NCBI GenBank assembly: GCA_021772875.1 | Contig: JAJFLD010000153.1 | Span: 1-12,439 of the forward strand | DNA: 12,439 nt | Source: Ghiorsea sp. | Lineage (GTDB): Bacteria; Pseudomonadota; Zetaproteobacteria; Mariprofundales; Mariprofundaceae | Reading direction: 5' to 3' | Shown: positions 6,702 through 12,439 of the stretch, in pieces | Layout of the letters: the number at the start of each line of letters is the position of its first letter | Numbering within the stretch: position 1 is the first letter of the stretch | Position numbers and translations under genes: made by a program | The notes under the pieces: model-generated | What the model saw: only the letters and a program-made list of their open reading frames with translations | Database searches by the model: none | Told to the model about the DNA's origin: nothing

Positions 6702-7099
6702 AATCCTCAAGCCAAGACAAACAAGTGCTATTAAATGCAGCACCCATAAGCCCTCGCTTGAGCATTTACCGTTGGCGGCTCACCATGCTTGCCAGCATTA
6801 TGCACCGTGCCAGTGGTGTTTTTCTGGTGCTGGTGATTCCAGCCGCCTTTTGGTTATTGCTGACCATGGCACACGATAACACCAATTACATGTATGCTTT
6901 AGTTTGGCTACAAGGCCCTATCGGCACCTTTTTATTATGGCTTACATCTGTCGCTTTATTTTACCATTTTAGTAATGGTGTGCGTTTTTTATGTTTGGAT
7001 GCAGGCTGGGGAGAATCACGCACTATGATGAAAACATCTGCCAAACTTGTTTTAGCCAGCACCCTTTTCATGGCCATATTATTGGCTATAAAAATATGA
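6698..7099 (+). CDS. sdhC: Succinate dehydrogenase cytochrome b556 subunit
   Basis: One of two membrane anchors of complex II, holding heme b and the quinone site in the cytoplasmic membrane. The 133-residue product has the N-terminal signature RLSIYRWRLTMLASIMHRASG (S33, H36, R37; the Ser/Arg region forms the quinone pocket in E. coli) and three hydrophobic helices at about 41-57, 68-90 and 114-131. H90 in LFYHFSNGVRFL is the expected axial heme ligand. The more usual G-x-R-H-L is GVRFL here, so the second histidine of the motif is Phe97. The first base of the start is 6698; no in-frame earlier start is plausible because a TAG at 6672 closes the frame. Its own ribosome binding site is poor, see the leader ORF at 6684. 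The stop overlaps the sdhD ATG (ATGA). Confidence 0.95.
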   Translation: MKSSSQDKQVLLNAAPISPRLSIYRWRLTMLASIMHRASGVFLVLVIPAAFWLLLTMAHDNTNYMYALVWLQGPIGTFLLWLTSVALFYHFSNGVRFLCLDAGWGESRTMMKTSAKLVLASTLFMAILLAIKI

Positions 7100-7488
7100 A
7101 AAAAACAAACTTAGGTGCTGCCCACACAGGTTTTCACGATTGGTATTGGCAACGTGTAAGTGCTGTATGTTTGCTGATTGGCATCCCCATTTTACTTGGC
7201 TTATTGCTTGCCACATACAATGGTAACATTCCTTTTTATACTCTAAACCTCTGGCTTACCCACCCTGTTGCCAAAAGTTTTTCTATTTTATTTCTGCTTG
7301 CTTTAACCATGCATATTTGGACAGGTCTTAAAGTTATCATTGAAGATTATGTCCACAGCACGTTTGGCCGCATCATGGTGTTAAATGTATTGCTTCTGAT
7401 TTTGCTTGGTTTTGGTTTTTATATGAGTTATCACATTTGGGCAGAGCTAAGTTATAGCTTTTCTTGCTTGCCGTGTGGTCTGAGGTAA
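7096..7488 (+). CDS. sdhD: Succinate dehydrogenase membrane anchor subunit
   Basis: Second membrane anchor of complex II, 130 residues with three transmembrane helices (about 22-41, 58-79 and 91-110). The family pattern is clear: G-F-H-D-W-Y-W-Q-R-V-S-A at 12-23, H73 in TMHIWTGLKV as the second axial heme ligand, and D84-Y85 in IIEDYVH, the tyrosine corresponding to the quinone-contacting Tyr of E. coli SdhD. ATG 7096 overlaps the sdhC stop. The frame is open further upstream inside sdhC, but that extension is just sdhC read in another frame. The protein carries a cysteine-containing C-terminal tail after the last helix (C124 and C127, CLPC); its purpose is unknown. Confidence 0.93.
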   Translation: MKKTNLGAAHTGFHDWYWQRVSAVCLLIGIPILLGLLLATYNGNIPFYTLNLWLTHPVAKSFSILFLLALTMHIWTGLKVIIEDYVHSTFGRIMVLNVLLLILLGFGFYMSYHIWAELSYSFSCLPCGLR

Positions 7489-7492
7489 AAAA

Positions 7493-9289
7493 ATGGCTTA
7501 TTTATCGACTGATAAAGTTGAACACCACCATCATGATGTGGTGATTGTCGGTGCAGGTGGTGCAGGCATGCGCTGTGCGCTGCAACTTGCTGAAGCTGGT
7601 TACCGTGTCGCTGTGGTCAGCAAAGTATTACCTACGCGTTCGCATACTGTTGCCGCCCAAGGTGGCATGAATGCAGCACTTGGCAATGTCACCTCCGATC
7701 ATTGGCATTGGCATATGTATGATACTGTCAAAGGCTCAGATTATTTAGGTGATCAGGATGCTATTGAATATATGTGTAGAGCTGCGCCGCAATTGGTCAA
7801 AGAGCTTGAGCATCAAGGTGTGCCTTTTTCACGGCTTGAAAATGGTAAAATTTATCAACGTGCTTTTGGTGGTCAGTCGCGCGAGTTTGGTGATGGTGGC
7901 CAAGCCTTACGCACCTGTGCCGCAGCCGATCGCACGGGACATGCCATTTTACACACCATGTACCAACAAAATATCAAAGCAGGCACCCACTTCTACGAAG
8001 AGTTTTTTGCCTTAAACCTTATCATGGAAGATGAAGCATGCCATGGTGTAATGGCTTGGGACATAGGCAAAGGTGAATACCATTTATTTCAAGCCAAAGC
8101 GGTAATTCTAGCCACTGGTGGTGCTGGACGCATTTTCAAAACCACCACCAATGCCCATATTTGCACAGGTGATGGTGGTGCCTTATGCCTTGATGCGGGG
8201 TTACCCATTGAAGATATGGAATTTTTTCAATTCCACCCCACAGGCATCGCTGATGTTGGGCCTTTGATTTCAGAAGCTGTGCGTGGCGAAGGTGGTTATT
8301 TACTCAACAGCGAAGGTGAGCGTTTTATGGAACGTTATGCCCCTACTGCTAAAGATTTGGCCAGTCGTGATGTTGTTTCGCGCGCCATCGCCTTAGAAAT
8401 CCGTGAAGGTCGCGGTTGCGGCCCTAAAAAAGACCATGCTTTGCTCAAGGTTGATCATTTGGGCGAAGAATTGATTCTAAAGAAACTACCCAACATCCAT
8501 GAGCTTGCTCTCAGGTTTGCTGGTGTGGATTGCACCAAAGAACCCATTCCTGTGCAACCCACAGCGCATTATACCATGGGTGGCATCCCTACCAATCGTT
8601 TTACAGAAGTGGTCAAACAAAGTGAAACAGCAAGTGAAGAAGAAAAAGTGGCTGGTTTATTTGCCATTGGTGAAGCCGCTTGCACATCAGTCCATGGTGC
8701 CAATCGTTTGGGTGGTAACTCATTGCTTGAAATCGTAGTTTTTGGTCGGGCTTGTGGTCATCAAGTGATGAAATGGTTAAAAGAACATCGTTACCATAAA
8801 ACCATTAACCCCGATGCTTGGCAGGCTGGCGTCAATCGCGTAGAGCGATGGTTAGATCAAGATAATCAAGCGGATGTTAAGGTTTCACAGGTGCGTGAGC
8901 AGATGCAAAACTTAATGCAATCACACTTTAGCGTGTACCGCACCGAAGATGTAATGCAAGAAGGTGTTGCTGCCATTGAAGCCTTGCATCACGACATTCA
9001 CAAGGCATCCATCGAAGACAAAAATCGTATTTTCAACACCGATTTGGTCGAGGCTTTAGAGCTTGAAAATCTAATGAGTTTAGCCCGAGCTACTGCTGCA
9101 AGTGCCGCGGCAAGACAAGAGTCTCGTGGGGCCCATGCTCGCGATGATTACCCTGAGCGCGATGATGAGACATGGATGAAACATACCCTTGCAAGCATCA
9201 AAGGTGATAAGGTGGAGCTTGATTATAAACCTGTACGAACCATTCCCATGACAGTGGAATCCTTCCCGCCGAAGAAGCGAGTGTATTAA
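7493..9289 (+). CDS. sdhA: Succinate dehydrogenase flavoprotein subunit
   Basis: Catalytic subunit that oxidises succinate to fumarate with covalently bound FAD on the cytoplasmic face. The 598 residues match the family length. Visible features are the dinucleotide-binding GAGGAG (20-25), H51 in TRSHTVAAQGG (covalent FAD attachment), H248 in FQFHPTG, R292 in ASRDVVSRA (proton-transfer arginine), H359 in AHYTMGG and R405 in NRLGGNSLLE (dicarboxylate binding). The C-terminal domain includes RGAHARDDYPERDD and ends in KKRVY. ATG 7493 follows the sdhD stop by four bases, with GAGG seven bases upstream. Residues 11-14 are four histidines just before the Rossmann strand, a natural feature here with no evident role. 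Confidence 0.98.
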   Translation: MAYLSTDKVEHHHHDVVIVGAGGAGMRCALQLAEAGYRVAVVSKVLPTRSHTVAAQGGMNAALGNVTSDHWHWHMYDTVKGSDYLGDQDAIEYMCRAAPQLVKELEHQGVPFSRLENGKIYQRAFGGQSREFGDGGQALRTCAAADRTGHAILHTMYQQNIKAGTHFYEEFFALNLIMEDEACHGVMAWDIGKGEYHLFQAKAVILATGGAGRIFKTTTNAHICTGDGGALCLDAGLPIEDMEFFQFHPTGIADVGPLISEAVRGEGGYLLNSEGERFMERYAPTAKDLASRDVVSRAIALEIREGRGCGPKKDHALLKVDHLGEELILKKLPNIHELALRFAGVDCTKEPIPVQPTAHYTMGGIPTNRFTEVVKQSETASEEEKVAGLFAIGEAACTSVHGANRLGGNSLLEIVVFGRACGHQVMKWLKEHRYHKTINPDAWQAGVNRVERWLDQDNQADVKVSQVREQMQNLMQSHFSVYRTEDVMQEGVAAIEALHHDIHKASIEDKNRIFNTDLVEALELENLMSLARATAASAAARQESRGAHARDDYPERDDETWMKHTLASIKGDKVELDYKPVRTIPMTVESFPPKKRVY

Positions 9290-9291
9290 AA

Positions 9292-10002
9292 ATGAGTAAA
9301 ACTGTGCGACTCGAAATCTATCGTTTCAACCCTGAAAGCGATACCAAACCTTATATGCAATCTTTTGAAGTGCCTGTTGAAAAAGCAGGCATGAAGCTTT
9401 TAGATGCCTTAAACTACATCAAATGGCATCTTGATGGCACACTCACCTACCGTCGATCTTGTGGTGAAGGTGTTTGTGGTTCCGATGGGCTTAACATCAA
9501 TGGTGTAAATGGTTTGGGCTGCATCACGCCACTTGAAGGTTTAAAACAACCCATCAAAGTGCGCCCACTTCCCAGCATGCAAGTCACCCGTGATTTGGTG
9601 GTGGATATGAGCCACTTTTTCGAGCAATATAAACAAATCAAGCCATGGTTACAAACCACAACAGCCACACCTGAACATGAGCGCCTACAAACACCCCAAG
9701 AGCGTGCGCAACTCGATGGTTCCTACGAATGTATCCTTTGTGGCTGTTGCACCACAGCTTGCCCCTCTTGGTGGTGGAATGGTGATAGATTTTTAGGCCC
9801 AGCGGCTTTATTACAAACCAACCGTTGGCTCAAAGATTCACGTGATGAAGCAACAGGTGAACGTTTGGACGAGCTCGAAGATGCTTTTAAATTGTATCGC
9901 TGCCACCAAATCATGAATTGCATGGAAGCATGCCCCAAAGATTTGAATCCAACCCAAGCTATCAATGATATCAAACGTGCCTTAACCAAACGCAAAATAT
10001 AA
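9292..10002 (+). CDS. sdhB: Succinate dehydrogenase iron-sulfur subunit
   Basis: Carries electrons from FAD to the quinone site through three iron-sulfur clusters. The 236-residue product (E. coli 238) shows all the ligands. The [2Fe-2S] site is C57, C62, D65 and C77 within RSCGEGVCGSDGLNINGVNG and its following C; Asp at the third position is as in E. coli. The [4Fe-4S] site is C147, C150, C153 and C214, and the [3Fe-4S] site is C157, C204 and C210, judged by alignment to the E. coli pattern. The WWWNGDRFLGPAAL segment near 160-173 contributes to the quinone pocket. ATG 9292 follows the sdhA stop by two bases, so the genes are co-transcribed. All three clusters appear intact. Confidence 0.98.
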   Translation: MSKTVRLEIYRFNPESDTKPYMQSFEVPVEKAGMKLLDALNYIKWHLDGTLTYRRSCGEGVCGSDGLNINGVNGLGCITPLEGLKQPIKVRPLPSMQVTRDLVVDMSHFFEQYKQIKPWLQTTTATPEHERLQTPQERAQLDGSYECILCGCCTTACPSWWWNGDRFLGPAALLQTNRWLKDSRDEATGERLDELEDAFKLYRCHQIMNCMEACPKDLNPTQAINDIKRALTKRKI

Positions 10003-10006
10003 AATC

Positions 10007-10282
10007 ATGACACAAACCACCCAAGAAACACTGCAAATGACATTCCCTTGCGTTTTTCCCTTAAAAGTAATGGCCGTTACTACCCATCACTTTGAAAGTG
10101 ATTTACTCGCCATAGTACGCAAACATGTACCCAATTTGGCTGCTGATGCCTTGGTTAAAAAACCAAGCAAAACTGCAAAATACACTGCCTTTACCATCAC
10201 CTTCTCAGCCAGTAGCCGCCAGCAGCTGGACGATTTATACCGCGAAATCAACAAACACCCTGATGTGCGTATGGTGCTGTGA
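10007..10282 (+). CDS. DUF493 family protein (YbeD-like)
   Basis: A 91-residue protein of the DUF493/YbeD family, a small ferredoxin-like alpha-beta fold resembling ACT-type regulatory domains. Shared features with E. coli YbeD are F-P-L-K-V-M-A near residues 17-23, a helix with I-V-R-K-H-V-P at about 36-42, and the end L-Y-R-E-I-N-K-H-P-D-V-R-M-V-L. Its function is not established. It follows sdhB by four bases without a strong ribosome binding site, so it is probably read from the sdh transcript; whether this has functional meaning is unclear. Confidence 0.9.
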   Translation: MTQTTQETLQMTFPCVFPLKVMAVTTHHFESDLLAIVRKHVPNLAADALVKKPSKTAKYTAFTITFSASSRQQLDDLYREINKHPDVRMVL

Positions 10283-10293
10283 GAGCATCTGCT

Positions 10294-10905
10294 ATGCTTT
10301 ATTATGTTCACGACCCGATGTGCAGCTGGTGTTGGGCATTTCGCCCTGTTTTACAACAAGTAATCAAAAATATCCCGACAAATGTCCACCTTAAATATTT
10401 ACTTGGTGGTTTAGCGCCTGATAACCAAGCACCCATGGATCAAGCCACCCAAGCCATGATTCAACAGCATTGGCATACCATTATTAAACGTGTACCTGGT
10501 ACAAAGTTTAACTTCGATTTTTGGACGTTAAACATGCCTAAACGCTCTACTTATCCAGCTTGTAGAGCCGTGCTTGCCACCATTGCCCAAGACCCCAACA
10601 AAGAAGACCTTATGATTCACACCATACAACAGGTTTATTATCTCAATGCCCAAAACCCATCAGATGAAAATACACTCATCCATTGCGCCAAAAGTATTGA
10701 CCTAGACATCCAACAATTTAAAAAAGACCTGAACTCGACCCAAACCCAAAATCTTCTCCAAGAAAACAGACAACAAAGCAAAGCATTAGGTGTCAGAGGT
10801 TTCCCAAGCTTGGTTTTGGTTTGTAAGGAGCAAGTCGTGCCTATCTCCATTGATTATAACAATGCAGAAATGATCAACGCACAAATAAGTGAGGCTTGTT
10901 CTTAA
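10294..10905 (+). CDS. DsbA-family thioredoxin-fold protein with CSWC motif
   Basis: A 203-residue protein that opens with a beta strand and the active site HDPMCSWCWAFRP (C10-S-W-C13), followed by a long helical insertion and ending with the thioredoxin cis-proline loop GVRGFPSLVL (P171). This is the DsbA/FrnE-like pattern of cytoplasmic thiol-disulfide proteins; no signal peptide is present. The role is probably thiol-disulfide exchange or disulfide isomerisation, but the partner is unknown. The start chosen is ATG 10294, because the protein then begins directly with the first strand, as is usual for the family, and GAGAG lies eight bases upstream. A GTG at 10279 overlapping the DUF493 stop (GTGA) would add MRASA and is a real alternative. 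It is the last gene of the sdh transcript and ends just before the terminator-like inverted repeat. Confidence 0.88.
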   Translation: MLYYVHDPMCSWCWAFRPVLQQVIKNIPTNVHLKYLLGGLAPDNQAPMDQATQAMIQQHWHTIIKRVPGTKFNFDFWTLNMPKRSTYPACRAVLATIAQDPNKEDLMIHTIQQVYYLNAQNPSDENTLIHCAKSIDLDIQQFKKDLNSTQTQNLLQENRQQSKALGVRGFPSLVLVCKEQVVPISIDYNNAEMINAQISEACS

Positions 10906-10915
10906 ATAGCACTAT

Positions 10916-10965
10916 AAAAGTATTGAATTTCTACACCTCGTAGCGATTCAATGACTTTTCTTAAA
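10916..10965. terminator. AT-rich bidirectional terminator between convergent genes
   Basis: A long inverted repeat: AAAAGT (10916-10921), ATTGAAT (10922-10928), CTAC (10931-10934), loop ACCTC, GTAG (10940-10943), ATTCAAT (10946-10952) and ACTTTT (10954-10959). All arms pair perfectly apart from a TT/CG internal mismatch and one bulged G at 10953. T-rich runs follow on both strands (TTTTCTT on plus, ACTTTTATAG on minus). It lies where the plus-strand DsbA-like gene and the minus-strand flavoprotein gene converge, and it covers the stop codon of the latter (10950-10948). The stem is AT-rich, so termination strength is uncertain. Confidence 0.6.
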
Positions 10966-12126
10966 TTTTGCCCGAAGTGAAAGCCATATTGTACGTGCAA
11001 TCATGCCCATCGAGAAATTACTGCGCACCATTTGAGTCATCTCAACCTCGCTTAGGCGTGAAAGCCGTTTAACTGACTTATCCCAGCGTTCGGGTGTATA
11101 ACTTGCAATACGTTGGTTCATCATAAAACCAAACTTGTAATCACGCTTAAATGTTTTGCTACAAACAGCTTCATAGCGTGACAAGGCCTTGTGGTCACCT
11201 TGGATATAAAACCCAAGTTCTTGCCCTAACAAACGTCCATATTCAATGGCAAGGCGTATGCCTTCGCCAACTGTAGGCGTAGCAAAATTGGCACTGTCTC
11301 CGGTGCGAATGACAGCACCATAAACAAGTTTTTCTTCATAAGGCGTGGATGGAATAATACCAGCATTGGTTTCGTATGTTTCAGGGATTTCAATGCCATA
11401 ACGTTTGGCATGTCCACCATCCACAAAAGCTTTCATCACTGTGCGAGGAGACAGATCTGTGTCGGGATTAATTACGCCTACACCTAATCGAAGCGTGTCG
11501 TAGGCTGTAGGGAAAATCCAACCATAACCCGTCAGCGCAGTCGCACCTACGAACAAAATAGCTCGATTTTTAGGGAAATTTTTGCGTGGAAACTCAAATT
11601 CAATACCAACACCAAGACGGGTTGGTTTTTTGCCCAAATTCAAACTCTCCAACACAGCGCAATGCCAACCCGAAGCATCAATAATGTATTTTGAGCGTAT
11701 AACCATGTCGCCTTTTGTGCGTGAACGAACTTGAGAGCTATAAAGCGAGTCTGTTTCTTTTTTTGCTGAAATAAATTTTGTATCCAGCAATAACTCACGG
11801 TTGGCATGCTGGGATAAAGTTTCGAGATACTGATACAATGCAGTAATATCCAAAACTGCCATTTTATCTTGGTTCACTTCAAAACATGCTTGAGCATGAT
11901 CCGAGTAAAAATCAAGTTGATCAATCACTTGATAAAGATGTTCTGGGATAGCCAAGGCCTTCATATCTCTCACCCATGTACCACCGCTGGTGCGCACAGG
12001 CCGACCGATTTCTTTATCTTGGTGCACGATAATGCTACGAATATCCTTGGGCAAGCTAGAGGCAACAGACAAACCCGCAGGCCCGCCACCAACAATCAAC
12101 ACATCACATTCTAAAGACTTCGTCAT
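10948..12126 (-). CDS. Geranylgeranyl-reductase-family FAD-dependent oxidoreductase
   Basis: A 392-residue flavoprotein of the geranylgeranyl reductase / p-hydroxybenzoate hydroxylase-like fold. The N-terminal Rossmann motif is VLIVGGGPAGLS (9-20), followed by G-R-P-V-R-T-S-G-G near 41-49, where a cysteine or serine is common in the family. A second FAD motif is I-I-D-A-S-G (148-153), the characteristic Y-G-W-I-F-P is at 201-206, and G-D-S-A is at 276-279 followed by TPTVGEGIRLAIEYG. These fit bacterial and archaeal GGR-like enzymes that saturate isoprenoid double bonds, or related monooxygenases. The substrate cannot be read from the sequence. ATG 12126 is preferred; TTG 12132 in the same frame is possible (TTGA overlap with the upstream small ORF). 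The stop lies in the terminator stem. No membrane helix is evident, though the basic C-terminus (RAKFKKSH) could help membrane association. Confidence 0.85.
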   Translation of the reverse strand: MTKSLECDVLIVGGGPAGLSVASSLPKDIRSIIVHQDKEIGRPVRTSGGTWVRDMKALAIPEHLYQVIDQLDFYSDHAQACFEVNQDKMAVLDITALYQYLETLSQHANRELLLDTKFISAKKETDSLYSSQVRSRTKGDMVIRSKYIIDASGWHCAVLESLNLGKKPTRLGVGIEFEFPRKNFPKNRAILFVGATALTGYGWIFPTAYDTLRLGVGVINPDTDLSPRTVMKAFVDGGHAKRYGIEIPETYETNAGIIPSTPYEEKLVYGAVIRTGDSANFATPTVGEGIRLAIEYGRLLGQELGFYIQGDHKALSRYEAVCSKTFKRDYKFGFMMNQRIASYTPERWDKSVKRLSRLSEVEMTQMVRSNFSMGMIARTIWLSLRAKFKKSH

Positions 12127-12128
12127 TT

Positions 12129-12173
12129 TCAACCGCTCACTTTAATTTTCCATGGTAAGGTTTTGTCGGGCAT
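12129..12173 (-). CDS. Possible 14-codon leader ORF before the flavoprotein gene
   Basis: ATG at 12173-12171 opens MPDKTLPWKIKVSG and stops at TGA 12131-12129, two bases before the ATG of the flavoprotein gene and in a different frame. It has the strongest ribosome binding site in this region, GAGGGAAGGGG ending five bases before the ATG, whereas the flavoprotein ATG itself has only a weak GTGAG. A leader peptide that couples translation to the downstream gene is the simplest reading. It contains no run of a regulatory amino acid, so classical attenuation is not suggested. It could also be the remnant of a longer gene. Confidence 0.4.
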   Translation of the reverse strand: MPDKTLPWKIKVSG

Positions 12174-12373
12174 AACTTCCCCTTCCCTCAAATAACCCAA
12201 AATGAGAAGTTTAACCGAACGCTTGGCAAAAAGAAGTCGCAAATGTGAAACACATCCAATGCAGACAAAATACTTAACATACACCACCTCAAATGTTTGC
12301 ACTTTGAAGCTTGAAATATGTCTTATCTGGTTTAAAGGATGTGTGCTGATTGTATTATTTGTGAGGTTGCTTT
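12174..12373. other. Intergenic region upstream of the flavoprotein gene
   Basis: About 200 bases with no convincing gene on either strand. Minus-strand frames here are short and lack a good binding site. The promoter of the leader ORF and flavoprotein gene should lie within it, but the best -35-like box on the minus strand (TTGCCA) has only a poor -10 partner, so none is called. A short interrupted palindrome, ATGTG-AAA-CACAT (12243-12255), is present but matches no site I can name. Confidence 0.4.
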
Positions 12374-12439
12374 TTAAGACAACTCATTTTTATTTAAACG
12401 CTCAAACCACTTGATGAATCGCCTCATCAATCTATGCGG
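12374..12439 (-). CDS. Possible C-terminal end of a minus-strand gene (cut by window edge)
   Basis: Reading in from the right edge on the minus strand, a frame stays open for 21 codons (ending RRFIKWFERLNKNELS) and closes with TAA at 12376-12374. The peptide is basic and amphipathic, as protein C-termini often are, and the gene order (minus-strand gene upstream of the flavoprotein) is reasonable. An open stretch this short is weak evidence, and an inverted repeat at 12411-12430 lies inside it. The family is not recognisable. Confidence 0.3.
   Translation of the reverse strand, partial: PHRLMRRFIKWFERLNKNELS
12411..12430. repeat. Perfect 7-bp inverted repeat near the right edge
   Basis: TTGATGA (12411-12417), six-base centre ATCGCC, TCATCAA (12424-12430). 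It is symmetrical over 20 bases and could be an operator-type palindrome or a small hairpin. There is no T-run after it on either strand, so it is not an obvious terminator. It falls within the doubtful partial reading frame at the edge. Confidence 0.45.

Noticed and set aside
7523..7534. Four consecutive histidines in SdhA as an engineered tag or metal site.
   Set aside because: They sit just before the Rossmann strand, where a His or two is common in SdhA, and are encoded in normal genomic context; probably natural and without special meaning.
12243..12255. ATGTG-AAA-CACAT palindrome as a CRP/FNR-type site.
   Set aside because: The half-site spacing is three bases, not the six of CRP sites (or the four of FNR), and the arms are short; it could be chance.
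12362..12390. GAGGTTG ... CAACTC hairpin followed by ATTTTTATTT as a plus-strand terminator.
   Set aside because: The stem is short and bulged, its loop is long, and no plus-strand gene lies upstream to be terminated.
12202..12414. 70-codon plus-strand frame in the right intergenic region with a hydrophobic segment.
   Set aside because: No ribosome binding site before its ATG, irregular composition, and no recognisable family; probably a chance frame in AT-rich DNA.

Overview
The window is an ordinary stretch of bacterial chromosome, densely packed with housekeeping genes and moderately AT-rich (not counted). The gene set points to a Pseudomonadota lineage: an sdhCDAB order with an E. coli-like single-heme membrane anchor, a PdxB-type erythronate-4-phosphate dehydrogenase, a YffB/Spx-like reductase, a YbeD-like DUF493 protein and a MazG of enterobacterial length. 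DUF3467 and a geranylgeranyl-reductase-family flavoprotein are not typical of enterics. A free-living gamma- or zetaproteobacterium would fit, but that is inference and I cannot fix the taxon from the sequence alone. I see no transposase, integrase, tRNA, rRNA, CRISPR array, prophage gene or recognisable defence system.

Layout. (1) Positions 1-1816, minus strand: sixA (phosphohistidine phosphatase) leads into mazG by a TGATG overlap, and mazG into a DUF3467 gene by an ATGA overlap. Further downstream the start of a SemiSWEET/PQ-loop membrane protein runs off the left edge. (2) Positions 1883-6603, plus strand, divergent from sixA: map, an exported TPR protein, pdxB, tsaE, a yffB-like gene and a small alpha/beta hydrolase. 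Most of these overlap by a few bases or sit a few bases apart, so they look like one operon. (3) Positions 6622-10905, plus strand: a putative promoter and short leader, then sdhC-sdhD-sdhA-sdhB (complete succinate:quinone oxidoreductase), a DUF493 gene and a DsbA-family thioredoxin-fold gene. (4) A long AT-rich inverted repeat between convergent genes at about 10916-10965, probably a bidirectional terminator. (5) Positions 10948-12173, minus strand: a geranylgeranyl-reductase-family flavoprotein, preceded by a 14-codon ORF with a strong ribosome binding site. (6) The right end is mostly non-coding, with a possible minus-strand gene end at the edge.

How the genes fit together. The sdh cluster links the TCA cycle to the quinone pool. 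The map operon mixes protein maturation (Map), tRNA t6A modification (TsaE), PLP biosynthesis (PdxB) and an envelope TPR protein, a typical housekeeping mixture with no single pathway. The sixA-mazG-DUF3467 group combines a phosphatase, a nucleotide-pool sanitising enzyme and a protein of unknown function. Nothing here clearly forms an undescribed multi-gene system. The points worth a second look are small: the Gln-for-Arg change in the SixA signature, two tiny leader ORFs placed just before sdhC and before the flavoprotein gene, the terminator that contains a stop codon, and the unknown substrate of the flavoprotein. Several genes appear to use non-ATG starts, or have more likely internal ATG starts than the longest reading frame; this is stated for each gene.
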